DNA from: JALONO01 sp038209965
Lineage (GTDB): Bacteria > Bacteroidota > Bacteroidia > Cytophagales > Thermoflexibacteraceae
Direction: 5' to 3'
Assembly: GCA_038209965.1 (NCBI GenBank)
Contig: JBBQXF010000018.1
Coordinates: 1 to 50,868, forward strand
Length of the DNA stretch: 50,868 nt
Shown one piece after another: positions 43,694-50,868 of the stretch. The first letter of the stretch is position 1. Every line of letters begins with the position of its first letter. Position numbers and translations under genes: made by a program. Below the pieces are notes generated by a model, which saw only the letters and a program-made list of their open reading frames with translations, searched no databases and was not told the origin of the DNA.

Positions 43694-46591
43694 TTACTGC
43701 AAGCCCAACAGATAAGCGGCCAGATCGGCCAGTGATTGCTCGTTGAGGCCCAAACTGTACGCATCGGGCATGGGGCTGCGCGCCTGCTGTTTCTTCTCGG
43801 CCACGTCTTGACTGTCCAGTATCATCTCTTGCCCTGCCAAATCTTTGATTACCAAGGTCTTGCCCTCGGATATCAAAAATCCATACACCGATTGGCCATT
43901 TTTGGTGCGTACCAGCCAAGGTTCGTAACCAAACGCAATGGCTGCGTTGGGGTTGAGCACGGCATCAATCAGGGCGGCTTTGTCAAACTTTTTGCCAATC
44001 TGGGTCAATTGGGGGCCGACATCGCGCCCAACTTCGCCCACTCGGTGGCAAGTGGCGCATTTTTGGGCAAACACTTGCTTGCCATTGGCCACAGCACCGG
44101 CCAGTTGCTCGATACGTCCGCCGGACAGGGCCGGCCGGCCCTCCTCCTTGACAAAATAGGTGCTGGCCGCCACGCGCACGCCTTGATCAGGGTTATCAAA
44201 AATGGCTTGGGCAATGGCTTTTTTGAGCTCGGCAGCGAGCTTGCCCTCGATGGCCTGCCCAATGAGCCATAGCCCGCCAAGTTTGCTGGTGGCCAAGTGC
44301 TGGGCTGCTTTGATCTGTTCGCTGGCACTGGCCCGGCCCAAGATCACCTGTTGGGCGGCCAATACATCGGCGGGGATTTGGCGGGGCATACCGCTGTTGG
44401 GATCGTTCCAGTCGAGCAGGGCATACCAATCGTTCGACTTGCGGAACTTGAGCCAGTAGTCGGCTTGTTGGCTCACATCGCGCAGGTGGGAGTGCGACAG
44501 ATCCACCATTGCTTGGGCGGCAGCTTTGTCATTGACAAAAGCCAGAGCGGTCACCGCTTTTTGGCGCTCGGCCTTGGCCAATGGAAAGTGGGTGGCCCGC
44601 TGGAACAGGGCCGGCACGGCAGCGGCTGGATGGAGCCGCCACAGCAGATCGGAAAAGCGGGTGGGCCAGGCCGTTGGACTTTGGGATTCCCGGCCCGCCA
44701 TTAGGTCGGGGTAGGCTTGGGCTTCCTTGCCGTCCCAAGCCAAGCCGAGGGCTTCGAGGTAATAGCGATCGGTGCCGTCGTAGCCGTCGGCCAGTTGCAG
44801 GCCCAGCGCGCGCATCTGGGGGTAAGGCACGTCGCGCAAGGCCAGGGCCACTTCGCGGCGCACGGCGGCTGATGGATCCTGGGCCAATTGGGCGACCAAG
44901 GGCAAAACTTCGGCTCGGCTGCCCCGCAAGGCCCGGAAACTGGTGAGGCGGACGTTGGGGTCGGGATCGTCCAGCAACCGGGTAGCGGCTTGCTGGCCCG
45001 CGCTTCCCAGTTGGGCCATGAGCCAAATGGCCCGGGCCCGGTGGTAAGGATTATCGGCCGCCAATAATTTTTGCACTTCGGGCAGCGCCTTGGCTCCCTG
45101 GGCCCGCAGTTTAGCAAAGCCCGAGGCCCGCACATTGACTGCGGGGCTGGTCAAGGCGGCGATCTGGCCCTCGGTAGTTGCCAAGTCAATTTGGGGGGCA
45201 ATCAATTTTTTGCCTTTGGGGACTATCCGATAAATGCGCCCGTAGCCGATGCTATCCACCATTTGGTGGCCGCCCACAATGGGGTCGTACCAGTCGGCAA
45301 TGTAAATGGCGCCGTCGGTGCCCACGGCCACATCACTGGGCCGGAACCATTTGCTGCGGTCAGTTTTATGGTTTTCATCGTTCCATTCGTAGTGGTAATC
45401 ATCCGTTTCCACCGAGCTGATGAGGTTGTGCCGTTTGAACTGAAAACCAGCCCCTTTGGTGAGCGGGCGATAGGCATAAATGGCATTGCGCCCTGCCTCG
45501 GCGCTCAGTAGCATTCCCCGATAGCGGGGACCAAAGGCATCGCCCTCGTAATAGACAATGCCGGTGGGCGAGCCAGCCCCGGTGCGGTCGCCGGCCGGGA
45601 TCACGCCGGGGTCGTCTTGGTGCCAATGCGCGGCGAACGTATCTTGGGCGGCGCGGTGGTCGGCCTGCCAGTAGCGCGTGCCATCGACACTGAAATAACC
45701 CATGTTGCCGCCTTCCATGAGCCACGAAGTGCGACAGGTGACCACTTGGTCGTCGTTGTCGTTTTGCCACATGTTGCCATAGCTGTCCAGGCACAGTTCG
45801 TAGGCATTGCGGAAATTGTGGCCCATCACCTTGAGCCCTTTGCCGTCGGGCCCGATGCGGAGGGCCAGCCCGCCCACCCACAGACGCCCGTCGTCCGAGC
45901 GTTGGTTGCCCTCGTTTTTCTGGTTGTACGGGGTGCCGCCGGTGTAGAGGCTGCCCGAGCGGAGGGTCCAGCCCGCTTTGTCGGTCACGAGGTGGGGGCC
46001 CGCATTGCCCGTATTGAAATACCACTGGCCATCGGGCCCGGCCACCAGCGCATGGAGCGAGTGGTCGTGGTCAAGCCCCCCAAATCCAGTCAAGAAAATT
46101 TCTTTTTTATCGGGTTTGTCGTCGCCATTTTCATCGGTGTAGATGATCAGGTTGGGCGAGCAGGACACGATCACTTGGTTGCCGATGACGGCGATCCCCA
46201 TTGGGGCCACCAAATCGTTGTCTTCCACAAATACTTTGGATTGATCGGCTTTGCCATCGCCATCCGAATCGGTCAGGATTATCACCCGGTCGCCTTGGGC
46301 ATGGTGCAGCCGCTTTTTGCCCTGGGCATTGAAATCCCGGTAGTTGACGGCCTCGGTGACCCACACCCGGCCCTTGGCATCCACATCCATGTTGGTGGGA
46401 TTATAAAACATGGGCGCCTCGGCCCAGAGCTGGACTTCCAGATCCTCTGGCAAATAAAAATCACCATTTTTGACAATCGGGGCCAAGGCCAGTGGCATTT
46501 CACGGGGGGTGGATTGCTTGCGCTGGCAAGCCGCCAATAGCAGTATTAGGGTAGAAATGAGAAAGCAGCGGATGCGCATGGAGGTTTTCAT
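43694..46591 (-). CDS. Lipoprotein: PVC-type membrane-bound dehydrogenase domain, HEAT repeats, cytochrome c
   Basis: 965 residues from ATG 46591. That start gives a lipoprotein signal (MKTSMRIRCFLISTLILLLAAC, shown here by its lipobox LLAAC). The longer frame to 46717 runs into repeat B and lacks coding character. After the signal comes a six-bladed-propeller-like domain (about 45-480; PTNMDVDAKGRVWVTE, GGLDHDHSLHALVAGPDGQ). This is the 'membrane-bound dehydrogenase' type known from Planctomycetes and Bacteroidota. HEAT-like helical repeats follow (about 500-810). The C-terminus is a haem c domain with CATCH at 845-849 and a distal Met-containing tail. It is probably a periplasmic or outer-membrane sugar or alcohol oxidoreductase passing electrons to haem. 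The substrate is unknown. Confidence 0.88.
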   Translation of the reverse strand: MKTSMRIRCFLISTLILLLAACQRKQSTPREMPLALAPIVKNGDFYLPEDLEVQLWAEAPMFYNPTNMDVDAKGRVWVTEAVNYRDFNAQGKKRLHHAQGDRVIILTDSDGDGKADQSKVFVEDNDLVAPMGIAVIGNQVIVSCSPNLIIYTDENGDDKPDKKEIFLTGFGGLDHDHSLHALVAGPDGQWYFNTGNAGPHLVTDKAGWTLRSGSLYTGGTPYNQKNEGNQRSDDGRLWVGGLALRIGPDGKGLKVMGHNFRNAYELCLDSYGNMWQNDNDDQVVTCRTSWLMEGGNMGYFSVDGTRYWQADHRAAQDTFAAHWHQDDPGVIPAGDRTGAGSPTGIVYYEGDAFGPRYRGMLLSAEAGRNAIYAYRPLTKGAGFQFKRHNLISSVETDDYHYEWNDENHKTDRSKWFRPSDVAVGTDGAIYIADWYDPIVGGHQMVDSIGYGRIYRIVPKGKKLIAPQIDLATTEGQIAALTSPAVNVRASGFAKLRAQGAKALPEVQKLLAADNPYHRARAIWLMAQLGSAGQQAATRLLDDPDPNVRLTSFRALRGSRAEVLPLVAQLAQDPSAAVRREVALALRDVPYPQMRALGLQLADGYDGTDRYYLEALGLAWDGKEAQAYPDLMAGRESQSPTAWPTRFSDLLWRLHPAAAVPALFQRATHFPLAKAERQKAVTALAFVNDKAAAQAMVDLSHSHLRDVSQQADYWLKFRKSNDWYALLDWNDPNSGMPRQIPADVLAAQQVILGRASASEQIKAAQHLATSKLGGLWLIGQAIEGKLAAELKKAIAQAIFDNPDQGVRVAASTYFVKEEGRPALSGGRIEQLAGAVANGKQVFAQKCATCHRVGEVGRDVGPQLTQIGKKFDKAALIDAVLNPNAAIAFGYEPWLVRTKNGQSVYGFLISEGKTLVIKDLAGQEMILDSQDVAEKKQQARSPMPDAYSLGLNEQSLADLAAYLLGLQ

Positions 46592-46696
46592 TTGATAAAA
46601 CAAGTTACACAAATACTGAAACTTGTGCAAGTGGGCCCGCCCGATCCCCGTTCGCAGACTGCTTTCCACGAGCGGCTCAAAGATCGGATTGCGGAA

Positions 46697-47090
46697 AAGT
46701 TGGGCTTGGCCAGCCATTGATCAGGCCGGCTGCTTAAAACCATCGGCCAGTCAGACCTCAGCTTTCGGATTTTATCGCACCCACCACTTTGGCATTTGGC
46801 GTGATGAACACCGCGATAACCGGTGGATCTTGGTTTTTTAGCTAGCTTTATGGCGTTTATCACTCGGTAGATCGAAATAAATGCAACTGCCATGAGCAAA
46901 GCCATTAAAATCGTCCATAAAAAAGAAGACAGGATAAAAGTCTACTTTCCCCATAATCGCGTTTATTCACTTGCCAAAGGCTTTTACGGGACAACCCTTG
47001 CAGAGCAACTTTTGCAGGGCAACCTTTCCCAAATAAAAGTCCTTAATAATTTGGAGGTTTGAAAATAAGTTTTTATGTTTGTAATGCATA
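46697..47090 (+). repeat. Copy B of the diverged ~390-bp repeat
   Basis: Inverted counterpart of 42304-42695. The copies face away from the two genes they enclose, so each lies upstream of one gene (lptB; the cytochrome lipoprotein) in the same relative orientation. Divergence is moderate, roughly a fifth of positions by eye. Confidence 0.85.
46892..47062 (+). CDS. Small repeat-encoded protein (56 residues), copy B
   Basis: A 56-residue frame starting MSKAIKIVHKKEDRIKVYFP and ending NNLEV. Similar to the copy A frame through its first 40 residues, then different. Highly basic, with no signal peptide or membrane helix. Function unknown. The open frame kept in both copies argues mildly for a real protein. 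Confidence 0.4.
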   Translation: MSKAIKIVHKKEDRIKVYFPHNRVYSLAKGFYGTTLAEQLLQGNLSQIKVLNNLEV

Positions 47091-47316
47091 GAGTAAGTTA
47101 AAGAATTTCTCGGGTTGACCAAAGTTGCCTTGATTGGCAATTTGGGCAAAGCGGCAGTAGCGCACCCCTACTGAAATTCAAACCCTAAGGTAGTGTCAAA
47201 ATAACCAGTTTTTACTTGACAACCACCGAATCTCACTAAGACAAGATCACGAAAGGACACAAAACTGTCTTTTTCTTTGGCATCCCTTATTGACTTCTTA
47301 ATCATTAAGATTTTTT

Positions 47317-47894
47317 ATGAAACGTGGGTTATTTATCAAAAGTTGCTTGGCGGCGATGAGTTTTCTGGCTGCCCCTTTCTCCGCCATTGCCAGACATTAT
47401 AAAATAAGAGTCGATAAAGGCTTTACAGTTAAAGCAAGCAAAGACCGCTTTGACAAACCTATTTCACTTTTTGAAGGTGACATCTTTTATACGAAAGTTG
47501 CGACGAAAGACACCGATGGTGATATTTACGTGTTTGAAAGTACCCGCATGAAAGAGGGCGGGCCTTCCTTTCACCTGCACTATGACCAAGATGAATTTTG
47601 GTATATCCTCAAAAAGGTGAGTTTCTCTTCAAGGTAGGTGAAGAAACTTTTACAGCCAAAACAGGCGATACCGTGTTTGGACCCAGACAAGTGCCGCATG
47701 CTTTCGCGAAAACCAGCAAGGGGGAAGCAAGAATACTGATGTTTTTTCAACCGGCTGGTAAGATGAAAGATATGTTCAATAAGATTAGCGAAGGCGTCAC
47801 TAAAAACATGACAGAAGAAGAGATAGCCAAGTTCAGGGATGCATACAGCACAAAAAAAGTAGGTCCGCCCCTCAAGTGTTTTAAAAAATGGTAA
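47317..47894 (+). pseudogene. Secreted cupin-domain protein, frameshifted
   Basis: A single cupin is split between two frames. The first half (47317-47637) has a signal-like N-terminus (MKRGLFIKSCLAAMSFLAAP) and cupin motif 1 (FHLHYDQDEFWYIL). The second half (in the frame of 47598-47894) continues GEFLFKVGEETFTAKTGDTV, then FGPRQVPHAFAKTS (motif 2), and a helical tail. The break lies in an A5 run at about 47611-47616; one extra A would restore the frame. The metal-ligand set looks normal, so the loss is recent or a sequencing error. The intact protein would be a periplasmic small-barrel protein of unknown substrate. Confidence 0.8.
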
Positions 47895-48102
47895 TCCTGT
47901 TGTACGTACGCACAACAAGGGTTTAGCAAAAAAGGGGGTTCAGTGCTTAATTGAATATTCAGAATTCTAATTGACATTTGTTTTAAATTCAACATTTGTG
48001 CTTCTAATTCCACCATTTCGCCAAGTTGCATCACGTTATAAGAATGCCTGAAGGACCTAACAACTAAACAATCGACCTACATACAATTTAAAAAATGAAA
48101 AA

Positions 48103-49092
48103 ATGAAAATAGCAATATTCAGCATACACAGCTTTGACAGACCTTTTTTTGAAAAAATTAAAAACAGCAATCACGAGCTTGTTTATTTTCAAGAACAACT
48201 ATCTAAAGAAACTGCACATTTGGCAAAAGGCTTTGACGCTATTGCAATTTTCTCTTCTGACACTGCCAATGAAGGAGTATTGCAATTGTTACATTCTTAT
48301 GGTGTAAAATACATTGCTTTGCGCTCTGCGGGTTACGACCATGTAGATGTAGAGAAAGCTACAGAATTGAAAATAAAAGTTGCCAATGTTCCAGAATACT
48401 CACCTTTTGCCATTGCTGAACATACCGTAGCAATGATTTTAGCACTAAATAGAAAATTAATCATTGCCGACAACCGTATTAAACGTCACGATTTTAGTCT
48501 TGGTGGTTTAACCGGATTTGATCTTAATGGTAAAACAGTAGGAATAATCGGCATCGGTAAAATAGGTTCAGTGCTAGCAAAAATAGTACATGGTTTTGGA
48601 TGTAATTTGCTTGGTTACGATAAAATTGAGGATAGCTCTCTAAAATCAAAATACGATTTACACTATACTACTCTTGACGAACTATGTCGACAATCGGATA
48701 TCATTAGTTTAAACCTTCCATTAAACAAAGACACAAAATATATGATAAACGAACAGCAAATTTCGCTCATGAAAAATGGTGTTATGTTAATTAATACAGC
48801 AAGGGGAGGAATTGTTAATACCCAATCGGTACTAAATGCCTTAAAATCGGGTAAAATTGGTTTCTTTGGTATGGATGTTTACGAAAATGAAAAAGGCATC
48901 TTTTTTTATGACCGTAGTCATTCAATTCTTCAAGATGATATATTGGCTACACTTACAACGTTCAGCAATGTTTTAATAACAGCTCACCAAGCATTCTTAA
49001 CCAATGAAGCCCTAGAAGGCATTGTTAGCACAACATTGAAAAATATAGACCAGTGGCAGAAGGATGGAAAATCAATTAATGACATCAATTAA
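48103..49092 (+). CDS. ldhA: D-lactate dehydrogenase (2-hydroxyacid dehydrogenase family)
   Basis: Cytoplasmic NADH-dependent reduction of pyruvate to D-lactate, as in mixed-acid fermentation. 329 residues, full length. RSAGYDHVD (74-82), NAD-binding GIGKIG (150-155), catalytic Arg234 in NTARGG, Glu263 after DVYEN, and His295 in TAHQAFLT are all in place, at the positions expected for E. coli LdhA-type enzymes. The DNA is AT-rich, and the gene is the only unbroken one of the four main genes in this cluster. It is followed 10 bp later by the universal stress protein remnant, suggesting a former operon responding to low oxygen or stress. Confidence 0.92.
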   Translation: MKIAIFSIHSFDRPFFEKIKNSNHELVYFQEQLSKETAHLAKGFDAIAIFSSDTANEGVLQLLHSYGVKYIALRSAGYDHVDVEKATELKIKVANVPEYSPFAIAEHTVAMILALNRKLIIADNRIKRHDFSLGGLTGFDLNGKTVGIIGIGKIGSVLAKIVHGFGCNLLGYDKIEDSSLKSKYDLHYTTLDELCRQSDIISLNLPLNKDTKYMINEQQISLMKNGVMLINTARGGIVNTQSVLNALKSGKIGFFGMDVYENEKGIFFYDRSHSILQDDILATLTTFSNVLITAHQAFLTNEALEGIVSTTLKNIDQWQKDGKSINDIN

Positions 49093-49102
49093 AATAATAA
49101 AA

Positions 49103-49625
49103 ATGAAACTACTGGTAAGCACCGATTTTTCGGCAAATTCAAAAGGAGCAATTAGATTTGTTAATATCCTTGCAAGGCAAACAGAAAATGTTGAAGTAGT
49201 TTTCTATCATGCAACCCACATCATGCAACCCACACAATGGAGTGACGTTTTTTTGAAGCTTACAAGGGTGAAGAAATTGGGCGTCTAACTACGGAATTAA
49301 AAAAGTTTGTTCATGCTACTATTGGTAAGGACAAAGGGAAGTTCGCTAATGTAAAATTTGTTGTGACGATTGTATTCAACCGAGAAAGACATAATTATTT
49401 GTGCTGAAAAAACAAAATAGACTTTATATGCATAGCAACCAAGGTGTAGGTATGCTTAGAAAAATTATGGGTACACATACTTCCTATATAATGACTAATT
49501 CTAAAGTTCCAGTAATGGTAATTCCAAGCCATTATAGAGCTAAAACGCTGAAAAAGGCTACTTATTTATCTGATTTTAAAACCTCAAAAACAGAGTGCTT
49601 AAAACCTCTAAACTTTCAATATTAA
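49103..49625 (+). pseudogene. Universal stress protein (UspA family), several frameshifts
   Basis: The start MKLLVSTDFSANSKGAIRFV (ATG 49103) is a typical Usp N-terminus. The frame breaks in a T7 run near 49248-49255. EAYKGEEIGRLTTELKKFVH then continues in another frame. Further shifts near 49390-49440 precede a clear C-terminal nucleotide-binding part (GVGMLRKIMGTHTSYIM, then SKVPVMVIP). At least three lesions are needed to explain it, so it is probably dead rather than misread once. An intact relative would be a cytoplasmic ATP-binding stress protein. Confidence 0.8.
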
Positions 49626-49785
49626 TTGCTTTGCATGCAGACGTTTTGCATTATTTAACTATTATAAAAGATGTGAAGAAGTTTGAAAAATAAAGAATTA
49701 TTTAACACAAAAGAATGTGATAATATTAAATTGAATATTCAAAACACCTTGAATTGTCACTTGCAGAGACAATTACAAAGTATGT

Positions 49786-50019
49786 TTAAAAATCAAGACC
49801 TGAATTGTTAATTGTGCTTACCAATAGAGAAAAAAGCTTCTTTAAAAGCATATTTTTACCAAGTAAATCCGCAGAATTAACATGCACGACAAAAGTGCCT
49901 GCATTGATACTTTCAAAGTAATTAAAAGCGTGAATTATATAAGAAGTTTTAGAAATTACGTAATTCTTACTCATGAAAACGATTTTAACTTTGTGGAACA
50001 TTTTTAAGCAAGTTCTCAC
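49786..50019 (-). CDS. Possible universal-stress-protein-like fragment
   Basis: A 77-codon frame on the opposite strand. Its core (SKTSYIIHAFNYFESINAGT, then FVVHVN) echoes the first strand-helix-strand of Usp proteins (S--S---A--Y-----A---VVHV). The usual N-terminal DFS is absent and the rest does not match. It may be the relic of a second usp gene, or a chance frame in AT-rich DNA. Confidence 0.3.
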   Translation of the reverse strand: MRTCLKMFHKVKIVFMSKNYVISKTSYIIHAFNYFESINAGTFVVHVNSADLLGKNMLLKKLFSLLVSTINNSGLDF

Positions 50020-50048
50020 AAAAAATAGAGTCTTAAAAATTTAAAAAA

Positions 50049-50843
50049 ATGAAGTACTCCTTACAACTTGGAAATATATTCGGCATAAAAGTTCAAATTC
50101 ACTGGACATTTCTAATCCTATTGGGCTGGATTGTTTTCAGTAACATGCGGGCTGGCTCTGGAACAGAACAAACAATGTGGTCTGTTTTATTCATTCTCAC
50201 TATTTTTGCCTGTGTTACACTACATGAACTTGGTCATGCACTAGCTGCAAAACGATTTGGTATAAAGACTAAAGACATTACCTTGTTGCCTATTGGTGGT
50301 TTGGCAAGATTGGAATCCATTCCCGAAAAACCCAAAGAAGAATTGATTGTGGCAATTGCCGGACCATTGGTAAATATTGTGATTGTTGCAGCACTATATC
50401 CGATAGTCCATTTTACGTCCGATATTACATCATCCATCAAGCAATTGACCGCCATTACCTCGGAGAATTTTCTTTTCAATTTAATGTTTATCAATCTGTG
50501 GTTGGCAGTATTTAATTTAATTCCGGCTTTTCCGATGGATGGAGGACGAGTATTAAGAGCTTTGCTTTCATTCAACATGGAACGACACAAAGCCACAGAA
50601 ATTGCAGCTCGCATCGGTCAACTGCTTGCCATTGGCTTTGTTGTTCTTGGGTTCTTTTCAAATCCATTTTTAATTTTCATTGGGTTATTTATTTTTCTTG
50701 GTGCACAGGCCGAAGCTGAATACACACAAGCAAAATCTATATTGAAAGGTTTTACCGTAAACGATGTATTGATGAAACAATACCAAACAATCTCCTCGGG
50801 TGAAACCATTAAAGCAGCCGTGACCATGTTGCTCAACGGATAA
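50049..50843 (+). CDS. Site-2 protease family (M50) membrane metalloprotease, truncated by an in-frame stop in its CBS region
   Basis: 264 residues to the first stop. A multi-spanning inner-membrane protein with zinc motif HELGH (59-63) and the third ligand Asp164 in PAFPMDGGR. The arrangement is like SpoIVFB-type proteases that carry C-terminal CBS domains. Residues about 236-264 (VNDVLMKQYQTISSGETIKA) are the start of a CBS domain. The TAA at 50841-50843 is followed in the same frame by SKSFLVTE to the window edge, the expected continuation of that domain. A single CAA-to-TAA change would explain it. The protease core is complete, so a shortened enzyme may still be active. The domain's loss would remove adenosine-ligand control. 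Confidence 0.85.
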   Translation: MKYSLQLGNIFGIKVQIHWTFLILLGWIVFSNMRAGSGTEQTMWSVLFILTIFACVTLHELGHALAAKRFGIKTKDITLLPIGGLARLESIPEKPKEELIVAIAGPLVNIVIVAALYPIVHFTSDITSSIKQLTAITSENFLFNLMFINLWLAVFNLIPAFPMDGGRVLRALLSFNMERHKATEIAARIGQLLAIGFVVLGFFSNPFLIFIGLFIFLGAQAEAEYTQAKSILKGFTVNDVLMKQYQTISSGETIKAAVTMLLNG

Positions 50844-50868
50844 TCCAAAAGTTTTCTAGTGACTGAAA

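Noticed and set aside
45617..46540. 307-codon frame opposite the cytochrome lipoprotein
   Set aside because: The opposite strand encodes the propeller and lipobox. The frame is a codon-bias shadow.
1..50868. CRISPR arrays, tRNA or rRNA genes
   Set aside because: No regularly spaced repeats and no tRNA-like T-loop/anticodon patterns were found by eye. A tRNAscan run would be the decisive check.

Overview
The window comes from a member of the Bacteroidota, probably of the Cytophagales/Saprospiria type. The signs are -7 promoter elements of the form TAnnTTTG, two secreted proteins ending in type IX secretion (T9SS) sorting domains, and families largely confined to the phylum (Lacal_2735-type and DUF6913-type proteins, DUF2490). 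Housekeeping genes are fairly GC-rich. They are interrupted by visibly AT-rich stretches at about 36.2-42.0 kb and from about 47.2 kb to the end, which look horizontally acquired and partly decayed. I see no tRNA, rRNA or CRISPR array.

Layout. 0-5.3 kb: the 3' part of gcvP, an outer-membrane barrel protein, a C4 zinc-ribbon coiled-coil protein and a 57-residue membrane protein. 5.3-9.5 kb: a giant T9SS-exported repeat protein. 10-17.5 kb: TatD nuclease, type I asparaginase, a TPR protein and full-length metH. 18-24.3 kb: a secreted reprolysin-like metalloprotease with four IPT/TIG domains, then a POTRA/Omp85-type barrel. 24.3-31.4 kb, minus strand: a small membrane protein, a beta-helix/FN3 protein, a GT2 glycosyltransferase, a PorV/PorQ-like protein, pdxA and an ATP-dependent DNA ligase. 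31.7-34.2 kb: a hypothetical gene and a Lacal_2735-type gene, divergent from a DUF6913-dapA operon whose leader can fold into alternative hairpins. 34.2-36.2 kb: a ruined IS4-type transposase. 42.3-47.1 kb: lptB and a cytochrome-c lipoprotein, flanked by two diverged inverted copies of a ~390-bp repeat.

The most interesting segment is 36.2-42.0 kb. Two minus-strand gene pairs are each bounded by inverted repeats with GTTRRRY/RYYYAAC cores, as in integron gene cassettes, although no integrase is in the window. One pair encodes a DUF2490 protein and an NTF2-like lipoprotein. The other encodes an OLD/SMC-like AAA ATPase and a small PD-(D/E)XK-type nuclease, which looks like an undescribed two-gene defence or toxin module. 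The nuclease gene is split by a complete IS1380-family element (38866-40505, 13-bp inverted repeats, GATTT duplication). Removing the element and one duplication restores a 166-codon reading frame exactly. A relic IS end and a ~197-bp MITE-like element lie beside it.

The right end (47.3-50.9 kb) is an AT-rich cluster: cupin (frameshifted), D-lactate dehydrogenase (intact), universal stress protein (several frameshifts) and a site-2 protease/CBS protein (in-frame stop). It is either a decaying stress/fermentation island or a stretch with homopolymer sequence errors.
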